A DNA stretch of 64,000 nt, taken from assembly GCF_016648855.1 (NCBI RefSeq), contig NZ_JACLQU010000006.1, forward strand, positions 58,741 to 122,740. The letters run 5' to 3'. The translations under genes were made by a program, and so were the position numbers. Of the stretch, positions 18,106-26,707 are shown one piece after another. This stretch comes from Streptococcus parasanguinis. Its GTDB lineage: Bacteria > Bacillota > Bacilli > Lactobacillales > Streptococcaceae. The stretch's first letter is position 1. Each line of letters starts with the position of its first letter. Under the pieces are notes generated by a model. That model saw only the letters and a program-made list of their open reading frames with translations, did no database searches and was not told where the DNA came from.

Positions 18106-18663
18106 TTATGAAAAATCAAAGGCCGTCGCTTGTCCCTTGTCCAAGTCCACCAATTGAGCTGATGCAGCCTCCAGCTGACCTGCCAAATCTGACAAGCGAG
18201 TGGAGTAGGCCTTTGCTTGGGCGAGGTTTTCCGCCTCTACTGCTTGGTCCCAACAAGTATCCATGGAGAACTCTCCTAATAGTTGCTCCACTTCTGCATC
18301 TGTTAAAAATTGGGCCATGCTGTGGGCCATTTGTGACACCTCAGCGACCTTATGAGAAACCGTCTCCTTGGCCTCTTCCAGCTTATCCTTGACTTCTGCC
18401 TCAAAGACAGTTGCTTGCGCTGAAGCATTCTGCGCTACCGCCAGCACCAATTCCTCCCGCAATTGAATGGTCTGGGTTCCAGATGCGCCTGCCAGTTGCT
18501 GATGGAGGCTAGAAATGCTTGGCTTTTCCTGCCCATACATGGAGACCACTGAAGCAGATGATGGCTGATTTTCTGAAGTGGAAGTTTCCCGATCTCGTTG
18601 GGGCATTTCAATAATTTTCTGTGCCTGATCTTGTCTTCCTTGCACGTCACCTTCTAACTCCAT
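18106..18663 (-). CDS. Helical protein of unknown function, first gene of an unknown operon
   Basis: A 185-residue protein I do not recognise. The first 45 residues are polar and probably disordered. From about residue 50 it is predicted all-helical, with AEVKDKLEEAKETVSHKVAE and a C-terminal helix ending in DKGQATAFDFS. Alanine, glutamine and glutamate are frequent and there is one tryptophan and one cysteine. No signal peptide or membrane helix is visible. A strong AAAGGAGG precedes the ATG. The nearby 251-base upstream gap holds the adhE terminator and no promoter that I can call with confidence. Confidence 0.62.
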   Translation of the reverse strand: MELEGDVQGRQDQAQKIIEMPQRDRETSTSENQPSSASVVSMYGQEKPSISSLHQQLAGASGTQTIQLREELVLAVAQNASAQATVFEAEVKDKLEEAKETVSHKVAEVSQMAHSMAQFLTDAEVEQLLGEFSMDTCWDQAVEAENLAQAKAYSTRLSDLAGQLEAASAQLVDLDKGQATAFDFS

Positions 18664-18860
18664 TTGAGATGGCCTCCTTTCTTGGATTTATTTTTTCGTT
18701 TCCTATAACTGAAAAAGGATCATAACCCTTCAGCTACAGGCAGATTCACACACTATAGGGTAACATAAAATAGCTCGGAATGCTATAAAAATAACACAAT
18801 TTCTGAAAAAAAGTCTAATTTTTTATGAAAAAACGAGTTTTGGACCCAAATAGCAAAAAT

Positions 18861-18882
18861 CCCCCGCTCTTTCGAGTGGGGG
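18861..18882 (-). terminator. Terminator of adhE
   Basis: A GC-rich stem of nine pairs (CCCCC-G-CTC with GAG-T-GGGGG) and a four-base loop. On the minus strand it ends GGGGGATTTTTG. It lies 32 bases after the adhE stop. Confidence 0.85.
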
Positions 18883-18914
18883 TAGCTGATAAACATCAGT
18901 TGTTCCTTGGCGTC

Positions 18915-21566
18915 TTATTTACGACGTCCTGGACGTTCCTTGTAACCATAGTAAGCATCTTCGATGATTTCTTGCATATGGTCTACCATTGGAAGACGTG
19001 GGTTAGCTGGTGAACATTGATCTTCATAAGCAAGGAAGGCCAATTCACGAGAATGTTTCTTCCATTCTTTTTCATCGATGCCTTGTGCTTTGAAATTCAT
19101 TTCGATACCACAGCGTTCACCGAGTTCGTATACAGCTTTTGCGTAAGCTTCAACGGCTTCTTCTGGAGTAGAGCATGGAAGTCCTAGCATACGAGCGATA
19201 TCTTGGTATTTTTCATCTGCACGGTAGTAGTTGTACTTAGGCCATGTAGCTGTCTTAGCTGGGCGTGTACCGTTGTAGCGGATAACGTATGGAAGCAAGA
19301 TGGCATTGGTCCGTCCGTGGATGGTGTGGAATTGCGCACCGATCTTGTGGGCCATTGAGTGAGAAATACCGAGGAAGGCATTGGCGAAGGCCATACCTGC
19401 GATGGTTGACGCATTGTGCATCTTTTCGCGTGAATGGAAGTCCGCATTCTTGACTGAGCTTTCCAAGTTTTCAAAGACAAGTTTAATGGCTTGAAGGGCA
19501 AGACCATCTGTGAAGTCGCTAGCCATTTGTGATACGTAAGCTTCTGTCGCGTGCGTCAAGACGTCCATACCAGTGTCTGCTGCAACAGATCCAGGAACTG
19601 TCAATACCAAGGCAGGGTCTACGATGGCAACTGTTGGAGTCAATGAGTAGTCTGCGATTGGGTATTTACGGTTGTTTGCTTTATCAGAGATAACGGCAAA
19701 TGGAGTTACTTCAGATCCTGTACCAGATGTTGTTGGGATAGCGATGAATTTGGTCTTCTTACCAAGCAATGGGAACTTGAAGGCACGTTTACGGATATCC
19801 ATGAATTTTTGTACCAAGTCACGGAAGTCCACTTCTGGTTGTTCGTAGAAGAGCCACATAACTTTGGCCGCATCCATTGGTGATCCACCACCAAGAGCAA
19901 TGATGGTATCTGGTTTGAAGGCACGCATGATCTCCGTACCACGTTCAACAGTTGTGATATCTGGATCTGGTTCTACGTCTGCAAAGATTTGGTAAACTAC
20001 CTTATTGCGACGAAGGTCAAGCTGTTCGATGATACGATCAAGGAAACCAAGCTCTACCATAGCGTGGTCTGTAACGATCATGACACGTTCAACGTCACGA
20101 CATTTTTGTAGGTATTCAATTGAATCACGTTCAAAGTATGTTTTTGAAGGAAGTTTCATCCATTGCATGTTATTTCTCCGGCGTCCGACTTTTTTGATAT
20201 TCAAGAGGTTGATGGCACTAACGTTGTCCCCAACAGAGTTACGTCCGTAAGAACCACATCCAAGTGTCAATGATGGCAAGAAGGCATTGTAAACATCCCC
20301 GATACCACCGAAAGTCGAAGGAGAGTTGCAGATCACACGAATAGCTTTAACTGCTTTACCAAATTCTTTGGTCAATTCTTCATCAGCAGTATGGATGGCT
20401 GCTGAGTGACCAAGACCGTTGAATTCAACCATTTGGCGAGCTTTGTTAATTCCGTCTTCACGGCTTTCAGACTTCAAAACAGCGATGACTGGTGACAATT
20501 TTTCACGAGTCAACGGTTCTTTTTCGCCAACTTCTTTACATTCTGCTGCAAGGATATTGGTTCCTTCTGGAACAGAGAAACCAGCTTGTTCAGCGATCCA
20601 TGCTGCTGGTTTCCCAACGATGTCCGCATTCAATTTCGCACCTGCACAGTTTTTGCTGTTGGCTTTTACACCAAAGCAGAACTCTTCAAGAAGGGCTTTT
20701 TCTTTTTTGTTAACAAAGTAAGTATGGTAAGATTTGAATTCTTCAACAAACTCATCGTAGATTTCTTTATCGATGATAACCGCTTGTTCAGACGCACAGA
20801 CCATACCATTGTCAAATGATTTAGACATGACGATATCGTGTGCTGCTTGGCGGATATTGGCTGATTTTTCAACGTAAGCAGGAACGTTTCCGGCACCTAC
20901 CCCAAGAGCTGGTTTTCCACAAGAATAAGCGGCTTTTACCATGGCGTTACCACCGGTCGCAAGGATGGTCGCAACTCCTTCATGGTTCATAAGGGCACTA
21001 GTTGCTTCCATAGAAGGTTGGGCAATCCATTGCACACAGTTCTCAGGTGCTCCAGCTGCAATTGCCGCATCGCGTACGATTTGTGCCGCATGAGCAGATG
21101 ATTCTTGAGCAGATGGGTGGAAGGCAAAGACGATAGGGTTCCGTGTCTTCAAGGAAATCAATGCTTTAAAGATTGCTGTTGAAGTAGGGTTGGTTGTAGG
21201 AGTGATCCCGCAGACAACTCCGACTGGCTCTGCAATCAGCGTTAAACCAGTGACGTCATCTTCTGAAATGACACCAACTGTCTTGGTGTGACGCATGTTA
21301 TTTACTACGTGTTCACAAGCGAACAAGTTCTTCGTCGCCTTATCTTCAAAGACCCCACGACCAGTTTCTTCATAGGCATGAAGAGCGAGCTCACCGTGAG
21401 CGTCAAGAGCCGCCACAGATGCTTTCGCCACAATGTAGTCTACTTGCTCCTGATCCAATTTGCGCATTTCTTCAAGCGCCACCAGCGCTTTTTGCACCAA
21501 CTCGTCTACGTGTTTTTCAGCAGCGAGTTTCTTTTCTTCAGGTGAGAGAGTTTTTTTATCAGCCAT
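18915..21566 (-). CDS. adhE: Bifunctional acetaldehyde-CoA / alcohol dehydrogenase
   Basis: An 883-residue fusion enzyme, the usual AdhE length. The N-terminal half is the CoA-acylating aldehyde dehydrogenase, with GITPTTNPTS and the catalytic cysteine in FDNGMVCASEQ. The C-terminal half is the iron-dependent alcohol dehydrogenase, with IALGGGSPMDAAK, IPTTSGTGSEVTPFAVI and the iron-site histidines in AFLGISHSMAHKIG. It reduces acetyl-CoA to ethanol in two steps and forms spirosomes in the cytosol. The upstream region carries a Rex-like operator and cre sites, fitting control by NADH/NAD+ ratio and carbon source. Confidence 0.97.
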   Translation of the reverse strand: MADKKTLSPEEKKLAAEKHVDELVQKALVALEEMRKLDQEQVDYIVAKASVAALDAHGELALHAYEETGRGVFEDKATKNLFACEHVVNNMRHTKTVGVISEDDVTGLTLIAEPVGVVCGITPTTNPTSTAIFKALISLKTRNPIVFAFHPSAQESSAHAAQIVRDAAIAAGAPENCVQWIAQPSMEATSALMNHEGVATILATGGNAMVKAAYSCGKPALGVGAGNVPAYVEKSANIRQAAHDIVMSKSFDNGMVCASEQAVIIDKEIYDEFVEEFKSYHTYFVNKKEKALLEEFCFGVKANSKNCAGAKLNADIVGKPAAWIAEQAGFSVPEGTNILAAECKEVGEKEPLTREKLSPVIAVLKSESREDGINKARQMVEFNGLGHSAAIHTADEELTKEFGKAVKAIRVICNSPSTFGGIGDVYNAFLPSLTLGCGSYGRNSVGDNVSAINLLNIKKVGRRRNNMQWMKLPSKTYFERDSIEYLQKCRDVERVMIVTDHAMVELGFLDRIIEQLDLRRNKVVYQIFADVEPDPDITTVERGTEIMRAFKPDTIIALGGGSPMDAAKVMWLFYEQPEVDFRDLVQKFMDIRKRAFKFPLLGKKTKFIAIPTTSGTGSEVTPFAVISDKANNRKYPIADYSLTPTVAIVDPALVLTVPGSVAADTGMDVLTHATEAYVSQMASDFTDGLALQAIKLVFENLESSVKNADFHSREKMHNASTIAGMAFANAFLGISHSMAHKIGAQFHTIHGRTNAILLPYVIRYNGTRPAKTATWPKYNYYRADEKYQDIARMLGLPCSTPEEAVEAYAKAVYELGERCGIEMNFKAQGIDEKEWKKHSRELAFLAYEDQCSPANPRLPMVDHMQEIIEDAYYGYKERPGRRK

Positions 21567-21660
21567 TTGATGCTTTCCTCCAATGTTTGAAACCCTTATC
21601 CTTTTCTAGAACTTTTTCATGTTTTCTGAAATTTTCAAGAATAGTGTAAGAAATTTCGAT

Positions 21661-21678
21661 TTGTTAATTATTTCACAA
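21661..21678 (-). promoter_or_regulatory. Rex-like operator at the adhE promoter
   Basis: An imperfect 18-base palindrome TTGTTAATTATTTCACAA (minus strand TTGTGAAATAATTAACAA). It is close to the Rex consensus TTGTGAA-N4-TTCACAA and lies immediately downstream of the predicted adhE -10 box. AdhE is a classic Rex target, so NADH-responsive repression is likely. Confidence 0.75.
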
Positions 21679-21682
21679 TATA

Positions 21683-21711
21683 ATTGTACTCTATTTTGAG
21701 ATTTTTGTAAA
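21683..21711 (-). promoter_or_regulatory. Predicted adhE promoter
   Basis: Minus-strand TTTACA (21706-21711), 17-base spacer, TACAAT (21683-21688). A weaker cre-like sequence TGGAAGTGTTTACA (12 of 14) overlaps the -35 box. The adhE start is about 115 bases downstream, which leaves a long leader. Confidence 0.65.
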
Positions 21712-21858
21712 CACTTCCAAGCAACTTTCACAAAGATTTTTTTGAAGTTTGTGAAATTTTTATCAATCTTATTGATGTGAAAGCAATTGTCTAGCAAAAT
21801 TGTGAAAAAATAATTAAAAAAATTTTTTCTTCACAAAGAGATGTTTTCAATTGATTTT

Positions 21859-21872
21859 TGTAAGCGTTTTCT
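21859..21872 (+). promoter_or_regulatory. cre site upstream of adhE
   Basis: TGTAAGCGTTTTCT matches TGWAARCGYTWNCW at all 14 positions. It lies about 150 bases upstream of the predicted adhE -35 box, so it may act as an activating or distal site. It is also 18 bases from the acyltransferase terminator. Confidence 0.7.
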
Positions 21873-21889
21873 TAATCTTACTAAAATAA

Positions 21890-21915
21890 GCAACTTTTTA
21901 CAAGTAAAAAGTTGC
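21890..21915 (-). terminator. Terminator of the acyltransferase operon
   Basis: A 12-base perfect stem (21890-21901 with 21904-21915) with a very short AA loop, flanked by T-rich sequence on both strands, so it may work in both directions. Confidence 0.75.
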
Positions 21916-21968
21916 TTTTTGTTTTATTTTGTTAGGATTTGTTTTGTTTCAGTTTCAGAGAAGCAGTT

Positions 21969-23771
21969 TTACTTCTTGACCGGACCTTTTTCGGCCTTAT
22001 CAAGGGCTTCTTTGACTGTTTGAGCATAGAGTTCCCCACCATTGGTTTCCATATTGAAGTGAACAGAGTCTGTTCCCACCCAAATGTTTGGATTTTCAAT
22101 TGCTACTTGGTACCAGTCCGCAATCGTGATAAAGTCGTATTTCTTAGCTAGTTCCAACTCATAAAGACGCGTTTGAACCGATTCACTGGACTGATCGTTG
22201 GCATAGCGACCATCATATGGTGTCACAAGGATCAGGCGACGGCCTTTTGGAAGTTTCTCAACATACTGATCCAGCAATTCTTTGTAGTTACTTACAGTAT
22301 TGGTTCCTAGGGCAATGACCACATTTTTTAGGAGAACTTTATTGGAGATATCGGTCTCAAAGACCTTCATTCCATTTTCCAACTGACGGCTCACCACTGC
22401 ATCGATCTGGATGCCAGGGATGGCTTTAATCAGGTAGTCCTGCGCTCGCAAGTTAACCGAATCACCGATCATGGTCACACCATTTGAGACGTTATAGTCT
22501 GTTGCAGTCGCATTGTCTACCTGCGTCCGTGTGACCTGCATTTTGCTGTCTGCTTGATTGAGCCCACTCACTACCAAACTCTCATCAAAAGCTCCGACGG
22601 TTGGTGCAAAGGCAGAGATCCCGATCATCAAGAGAGCTAATGGAATCATGAGGTAAAAGATTGGCTTGGTCAAAAAGCTGAGATCCATCTTCATACCAAA
22701 GACACGAGGCTCCTTGCCTGCAATGGTTGGCTCCAAAATATAGAAGGACAGAGCCGTTAGAATCAAGGAAACGATCGTCGTCACAAGGGCTGCCATCATA
22801 TTTCCCAAATGTTGAGAGAAGATGATAAAGAAAGGCCAGTGGAAAAGGTAGACACCATAACTGGTATCTGCCAAGAAATTGAGGATGGCTGGTTCCTTTT
22901 TATCCGGCGTCTTCTCATGGAGAATGCGGGCCGACAGAATCATGGCACAAGCTGCGATTGTCGCTGCTAAAAAGCCAAACAGATAGGTCCACAAGCTATC
23001 AAATGGCAAGAAAAGACTGAGCACAAACAAGAAGGCAAAGCTTCCACCCAAGACCGATAAGGTCTTTTTCATGCTCCAAGACTGCACCAGCTTTGTAAAG
23101 TTCGGGCTGACATTGGCAATCCCTGTCACCGTTGCTAGGCATGATCCCGCAAAGAAGGGGAAGATGTGAGTGAAGCTAGAAAAATAGATGGTGGAGAAAT
23201 TAGCTGTCAGAAAGGCGCGGATGAACATGGACAAGAAGGTGAAGAGAAAGAGCCCACTGGATGCCAGGAAGAGCATGCCTCGGTACTTTCCAACCGTCTT
23301 AGCCCGCTTAGCCAAGAACCATGCCAAAAGTGCCCAGAGCACATAGTAATGCACTTCTAGGGCCAAACTCCAGGTATGAAGGAAGAGATGCGGAATGAAG
23401 TTGCTTTCGTAACTACCACCCGTTGCCATCTCAAAGAAATTGGTCACAAAACCAAAGACCGCCGCAATCTGAGTCCCAATACCAGCCACGTAGTCCCGTT
23501 GGACCATAAAGGTAAAGGGCATTACGACCAAGACCATAAAGACAAGGGGTGGTACGATCCGGTAAAAGCGCCGTTTCAAGAATGCCAGGTAGTCGATTCC
23601 TTGCTTGCGCGCAAATTCATCGATCAAGAGCGCTGTAATCAAAAATCCTGAGAAGGTGAAGAAAATATCTACCCCAATGAAGCCTCCAGGAAAGGCTTTT
23701 TGGAAGAAATGGTAAAGCAATACCAATAAGAGTCCTGTAACACGGACTAGTGAAAACCATTTAATGCGCAT
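21969..23771 (-). CDS. OatA-like membrane O-acyltransferase with SGNH domain
   Basis: A 600-residue protein of the acyltransferase-3 (OafA/OatA) family. About ten membrane helices fill residues 1-390, with GGFIGVDIFFTFSGFLIT and the family histidine region near HLFLHTWSLALEVHYYV. The C-terminal SGNH esterase-like domain faces outward: the serine motif MIGDSVNLRA (about residue 435) and the Asp-His pair in GTDSVHFNM (about 575). OatA/Adr proteins O-acetylate peptidoglycan muramic acid and give lysozyme resistance; that is the likely role. It overlaps the upstream MORN gene by 11 bases. Confidence 0.9.
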   Translation of the reverse strand: MRIKWFSLVRVTGLLLVLLYHFFQKAFPGGFIGVDIFFTFSGFLITALLIDEFARKQGIDYLAFLKRRFYRIVPPLVFMVLVVMPFTFMVQRDYVAGIGTQIAAVFGFVTNFFEMATGGSYESNFIPHLFLHTWSLALEVHYYVLWALLAWFLAKRAKTVGKYRGMLFLASSGLFLFTFLSMFIRAFLTANFSTIYFSSFTHIFPFFAGSCLATVTGIANVSPNFTKLVQSWSMKKTLSVLGGSFAFLFVLSLFLPFDSLWTYLFGFLAATIAACAMILSARILHEKTPDKKEPAILNFLADTSYGVYLFHWPFFIIFSQHLGNMMAALVTTIVSLILTALSFYILEPTIAGKEPRVFGMKMDLSFLTKPIFYLMIPLALLMIGISAFAPTVGAFDESLVVSGLNQADSKMQVTRTQVDNATATDYNVSNGVTMIGDSVNLRAQDYLIKAIPGIQIDAVVSRQLENGMKVFETDISNKVLLKNVVIALGTNTVSNYKELLDQYVEKLPKGRRLILVTPYDGRYANDQSSESVQTRLYELELAKKYDFITIADWYQVAIENPNIWVGTDSVHFNMETNGGELYAQTVKEALDKAEKGPVKK

Positions 23772-24165
23772 TTTGATAAATCCCCTGCTTGAATGTTCCT
23801 TTGTATACGACGTTGGCTTCTGTGGTTAAGGTGCCTTTGCCCTCCGGCTGGCCATTAACAAACTGCCCTTCATAGGTCCAGCCATCCTTGGACTTAAACT
23901 TACCATAGCCACTAAAAGAGCCGTTGACGAGGTTACCTGTATAGGTATCCCCATTTTTAAAAGTGACGGTTCCCTTGCCATTCATCTTGCCACGGACCAA
24001 ACTTCCGTCGTAACGGATCGCCCCCTTATCCAAGGTCAAGACGCCCTGACCTGGAATGGCTGAAAGGAAAACCAGCAAAGCAGATAGAACAATCACGACT
24101 AATGCTGCTATTTCTAAATTTTTTCGCGTCAGATAGACCTTATAAGTCTCATAAAATTCTTTCAT
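23761..24165 (-). CDS. Membrane-anchored MORN-repeat protein
   Basis: A 134-residue protein with one N-terminal membrane helix (about residues 16-38, NLEIAALVVIVLSALLVFLS) and a tail of four MORN repeats. The repeats are MNGKGTVTFKNGDTYTGNLV, SGYGKFKSKDGWTYEGQFV and two more to the C-terminus. I chose the ATG at 24165; a further ATG seven codons up is possible. MORN repeats often bind membranes or partners. Being coupled to the acyltransferase gene, it may help place that enzyme; this is inference. Confidence 0.8.
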   Translation of the reverse strand: MKEFYETYKVYLTRKNLEIAALVVIVLSALLVFLSAIPGQGVLTLDKGAIRYDGSLVRGKMNGKGTVTFKNGDTYTGNLVNGSFSGYGKFKSKDGWTYEGQFVNGQPEGKGTLTTEANVVYKGTFKQGIYQNAH

Positions 24166-24190
24166 ATTCTTTCTCTCACATATCAAACTC

Positions 24191-24616
24191 TTAAGAAGTT
24201 GCTAGCTGATCTAACCAAGCCTTACAGCCGCTCAGGACTCTGGAATAGGTCTCCTCAAAATCACCGGTATACCACGGATCTGGCACACTTTCAGAAGCAA
24301 AAAGATGAATCTTGTGTTCTGTTCCTGCAGGAGCCATTCGCTTCAGATCTGCTACATTGTTTTCGTCCATCCCTAGGATCAAATCAAAGTTGTAAAAATC
24401 CTCTTCCTTGATCTGTAAGGATGTCTTGGCTGGATCATACGGGACTTGGTGTTGTTGAAAGATTTTCTGGGTTCCCTGATGGATGGGATTGCCATGTTCC
24501 CAGCTCGAGGTGGCCCGACTTTCAATCTCATACTGATCCGTCAAGTCCTTCATGACAAACTCCGCCATGGGGCTCCGACAAATATTTCCTAAGCAGACAA
24601 AGACGATTTTTTTCAT
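24191..24616 (-). CDS. Low-molecular-weight protein-tyrosine-phosphatase
   Basis: A 141-residue LMW-PTP. The phosphate loop CLGNICRS at the N-terminus (C8, R14) and the acid motif DPWYTGDF near residue 117 are both intact. The ATG at 24616 gives the usual family start KKIVFVCLGN; the frame is open 11 codons further up but without homology. It is the first gene of the group phosphatase-MORN-acyltransferase and may act on a surface-polysaccharide tyrosine kinase. Confidence 0.93.
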   Translation of the reverse strand: MKKIVFVCLGNICRSPMAEFVMKDLTDQYEIESRATSSWEHGNPIHQGTQKIFQQHQVPYDPAKTSLQIKEEDFYNFDLILGMDENNVADLKRMAPAGTEHKIHLFASESVPDPWYTGDFEETYSRVLSGCKAWLDQLATS

Positions 24617-24699
24617 GATTCCACCTAACTCCTTGTTCGGACTGCCCAACCTTGCTGAGCTCTTGGCTTTCCACTATGGAAAACCAGCATACTATTACC

Positions 24700-24705
24700 A
24701 TTATA
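24700..24705 (-). promoter_or_regulatory. Predicted phosphatase-operon promoter (-10)
   Basis: A minus-strand TGTTATAAT extended -10 box about 85 bases upstream of the phosphatase start. The -35 region is poor (a TTGTCA lies slightly too far). Confidence 0.55.
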
Positions 24706-24756
24706 ACAAAAATGTGACAGAAAGATGACAAAGTGGCTCCATCATTTTAAAGAAAA

Positions 24757-24781
24757 ATCAGATTCCTTTTTCAAATCTGAT
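24757..24781 (-). terminator. Terminator after the nucleotidyltransferase-like gene
   Basis: An 8-base stem ATCAGATT/AATCTGAT with a nine-base loop, followed on the minus strand by TTTTTC. It ends the ruvB transcription unit. Confidence 0.75.
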
Positions 24782-24789
24782 CTGTTTTT

Positions 24790-25356
24790 CTATTTTGGAA
24801 AACGAACCTCTAATGGAGGCCATTTACTCTGCCAATCCTTCTTTTTCATCCGCTCTGTATAAACCGCTAAACGCTCTGGGCTGGCTAAAAAATGTGGAGT
24901 CGGCTGAACGATGAAGTCTTCGATATCCTTTGTCCCATAAGGGAGAAAGAGCTCTAGCTGACCATCTTTCCTCAAGCGAACTGCAAGTGCCGTACACTGC
25001 TCGGGGTATTTGGAAACCGCGTCACAAGCACTGCGATAAGGAGCCGTCCCTGGACTATGCTGGTGCATATAGACTTGATTTTTCACTTCCCAAGCGTACT
25101 GGGGATAGGTCTTCTTTAACTCCTGCTCGATCTGCTGAGTCTCCTCATAGCTGATCGCAGGGTCATAAAAGACCAGATCCATATCGGTCGTCGCATCAAA
25201 CCCTGGTTTTCCAGAGAGCTGGTTCCAGATGAAATTGCGCACCGCACCTGCTGCAAGCCAGGCATCTGCCAAGCCTAGATCTCGAATAATAGTCAAGACG
25301 TCCATCATCTCTTGATCCGCTTGGATTTGTTCTACGATTGCTTCTTCCGTCAGCAT
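24790..25356 (-). CDS. Nucleotidyltransferase-like protein (DUF925 family)
   Basis: A 188-residue protein of the nucleotidyltransferase-fold DUF925 group. It shows WLAAGAVRNFIWNQLSG near residue 33 and the double-aspartate TDMDLVFYD near 57, the core of this fold. Its biochemical role is not known to me. It lies 6 bases after ruvB and is read from the same unit. Confidence 0.78.
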   Translation of the reverse strand: MLTEEAIVEQIQADQEMMDVLTIIRDLGLADAWLAAGAVRNFIWNQLSGKPGFDATTDMDLVFYDPAISYEETQQIEQELKKTYPQYAWEVKNQVYMHQHSPGTAPYRSACDAVSKYPEQCTALAVRLRKDGQLELFLPYGTKDIEDFIVQPTPHFLASPERLAVYTERMKKKDWQSKWPPLEVRFPK

Positions 25357-25362
25357 CTTCTT

Positions 25363-26361
25363 CTAGTCTCCATTGTAGGGATAACCCAGGTGTTCATAGG
25401 CCTTGCGAGTCGCCACGCGCCCTGTCCGGGTCCGCATGATAAAGCCTTTCTGAATTAAGTAAGGCTCATACATATCTTCTACGGTCTCCCTCTCTTCGGC
25501 AATATTGACTGATAGAGTCCCAAGGCCGACCGGGCCACCACCGTACATTTCAATCATAGTGCGCAGGATCTTTTGATCGACATAGTCCAGTCCTTCATGG
25601 TCCACATCCAGCATGGAGAGGGCCTTGTCAGTAATGGTATCGTCAATCAAGCCATCGCCCATAATCTGAGCAAAATCGCGCACCCGTTTCAGCAACCGGT
25701 TGGCAATCCGAGGGGTCCCACGACTACGAAGAGAAAGCTCTTCGGCAGCTTCGTGGGTAATTTCCATCTCAAAGATCTCGGCGGTCCGCTCGACAATCTC
25801 TGTCAGATCATCTTGCTCGTAGTATTCCATATGCCCCGTAATTCCAAAGCGAGCGCGCAAGGGATTGGACAGCATACCCGCTCGCGTCGTCGCCCCAATC
25901 AAAGTGAAGGGAGGAAGGTCCAGATGGACACTCCGGCTAGTCTCGCCAGCACCAATCATGATATCGATGTAAAAATCTTCCATGGCGCTGTAAAGCACTT
26001 CTTCAACCGACATAGGAAGACGGTGGATCTCATCGATAAAGAGAACATCCCCCGGCTCTAGGTCATTAAGAATGGCTACCAAGTCACCAGCCTTTTCAAT
26101 GACAGGACCCGAAGTCTGCTTGAGATTGACGCCCAGTTCATTGGCAATGACAAAAGCCATGGTGGTTTTCCCAAGGCCTGGAGGGCCAAAAAGAAGGACA
26201 TGATCCAGCGCTTCATCCCGAAGCTTAGCCGCCTCAATAAAGATTTTTAGCTGGTCCTTGACCTTATCTTGACCGATATATTCATGTAAATATTGCGGGC
26301 GCAGCGTCCGTTCAACAGCCTCTTCATCGCCCATGATTTCATTGTCTAAAATTCTACTCAT
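25363..26361 (-). CDS. ruvB: Holliday junction branch-migration ATPase RuvB
   Basis: A 332-residue AAA+ helicase motor of RuvAB. Walker A is GPPGLGKT (about residues 54-61), Walker B is LFIDEIHRL, then sensor 1 GATTRAG and a C-terminal winged helix ([20 protein letters not shown]). I start at the ATG at 26361 ([14 protein letters not shown]), the start conserved in streptococci. No ribosome site precedes it, and a TATAAT box ends 7 bases upstream, so the mRNA is probably leaderless. Confidence 0.95.
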   Translation of the reverse strand: MSRILDNEIMGDEEAVERTLRPQYLHEYIGQDKVKDQLKIFIEAAKLRDEALDHVLLFGPPGLGKTTMAFVIANELGVNLKQTSGPVIEKAGDLVAILNDLEPGDVLFIDEIHRLPMSVEEVLYSAMEDFYIDIMIGAGETSRSVHLDLPPFTLIGATTRAGMLSNPLRARFGITGHMEYYEQDDLTEIVERTAEIFEMEITHEAAEELSLRSRGTPRIANRLLKRVRDFAQIMGDGLIDDTITDKALSMLDVDHEGLDYVDQKILRTMIEMYGGGPVGLGTLSVNIAEERETVEDMYEPYLIQKGFIMRTRTGRVATRKAYEHLGYPYNGD

Positions 26362-26368
26362 ACAGTCT

Positions 26369-26374
26369 ATTATA
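26369..26374 (-). promoter_or_regulatory. ruvB -10 box, implying a leaderless mRNA
   Basis: Minus-strand TGCTATAAT (extended -10). Only seven bases (AGACTGT) separate TATAAT from the ATG, so transcription should begin at or next to the start codon. Confidence 0.65.
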
Positions 26375-26707
26375 GCAAAAAATGATACCTTGGGTACCAC
26401 AAATAGAATGTGTTTTTTACAGATCCTAGTTCTCACTGTCGTTCGAACTGCATCAATGTACCTAAGCTCACTAACGTTTGCTAAGGTACGTAGAAAAAGC
26501 CACCGGTTTTGGTGGCTCTTATAGGGAGATTATTATGAAAAAGTTTTAGGAGTTTTATCATTCAAAGTTAGGAGGTCTTTGATGATGGTATTAGTATACG
26601 ATAGGAAGCTTAAACTTTCCTTATAGTCATTTTTAAAAATTTTTTCTAAAAAAGAGGTTGCTCCAAGCAAGGATTTCACATCCTTGTTTGAGTCACCCCT
26701 TTCCTCC
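26375..26707. other. Intergenic region between ruvB and galM
   Basis: A 333-base gap. It holds an imperfect stem GTACCTAAGC/GCTAAGGTAC (26458-26489), the galM terminator (26498-26517) and the 3' trailer of galM. A 64-codon minus-strand frame (26533-26727) overlaps the galM end but has no suitable ribosome site, so I do not call it. Confidence 0.6.
26498..26517 (-). terminator. Terminator of the bgaC-PTS-agaS-galM operon
   Basis: Stem AGCCACC/GGTGGCT with a six-base loop, followed on the minus strand by TTTTTC. It lies about 190 bases after the galM stop. Confidence 0.75.

Larger units (their letters stand above)
21567..21968. other. Long adhE upstream region rich in regulatory repeats
   Basis: A 402-base AT-rich gap with no convincing gene. 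It contains the adhE promoter, a Rex-like operator, several more TTTCACAA/TTGTGAAA half-sites (near 21727, 21748, 21802, 21832), a perfect cre and the terminator of the acyltransferase gene. The small ORFs that cross it have no ribosome sites and no recognisable content. Confidence 0.7.

Noticed and set aside
17464..18663. A type VII secretion/LXG toxin locus
   Set aside because: Only small helical proteins are present. No LXG domain, EssC ATPase, WXG100 protein or toxin/immunity pair is visible.
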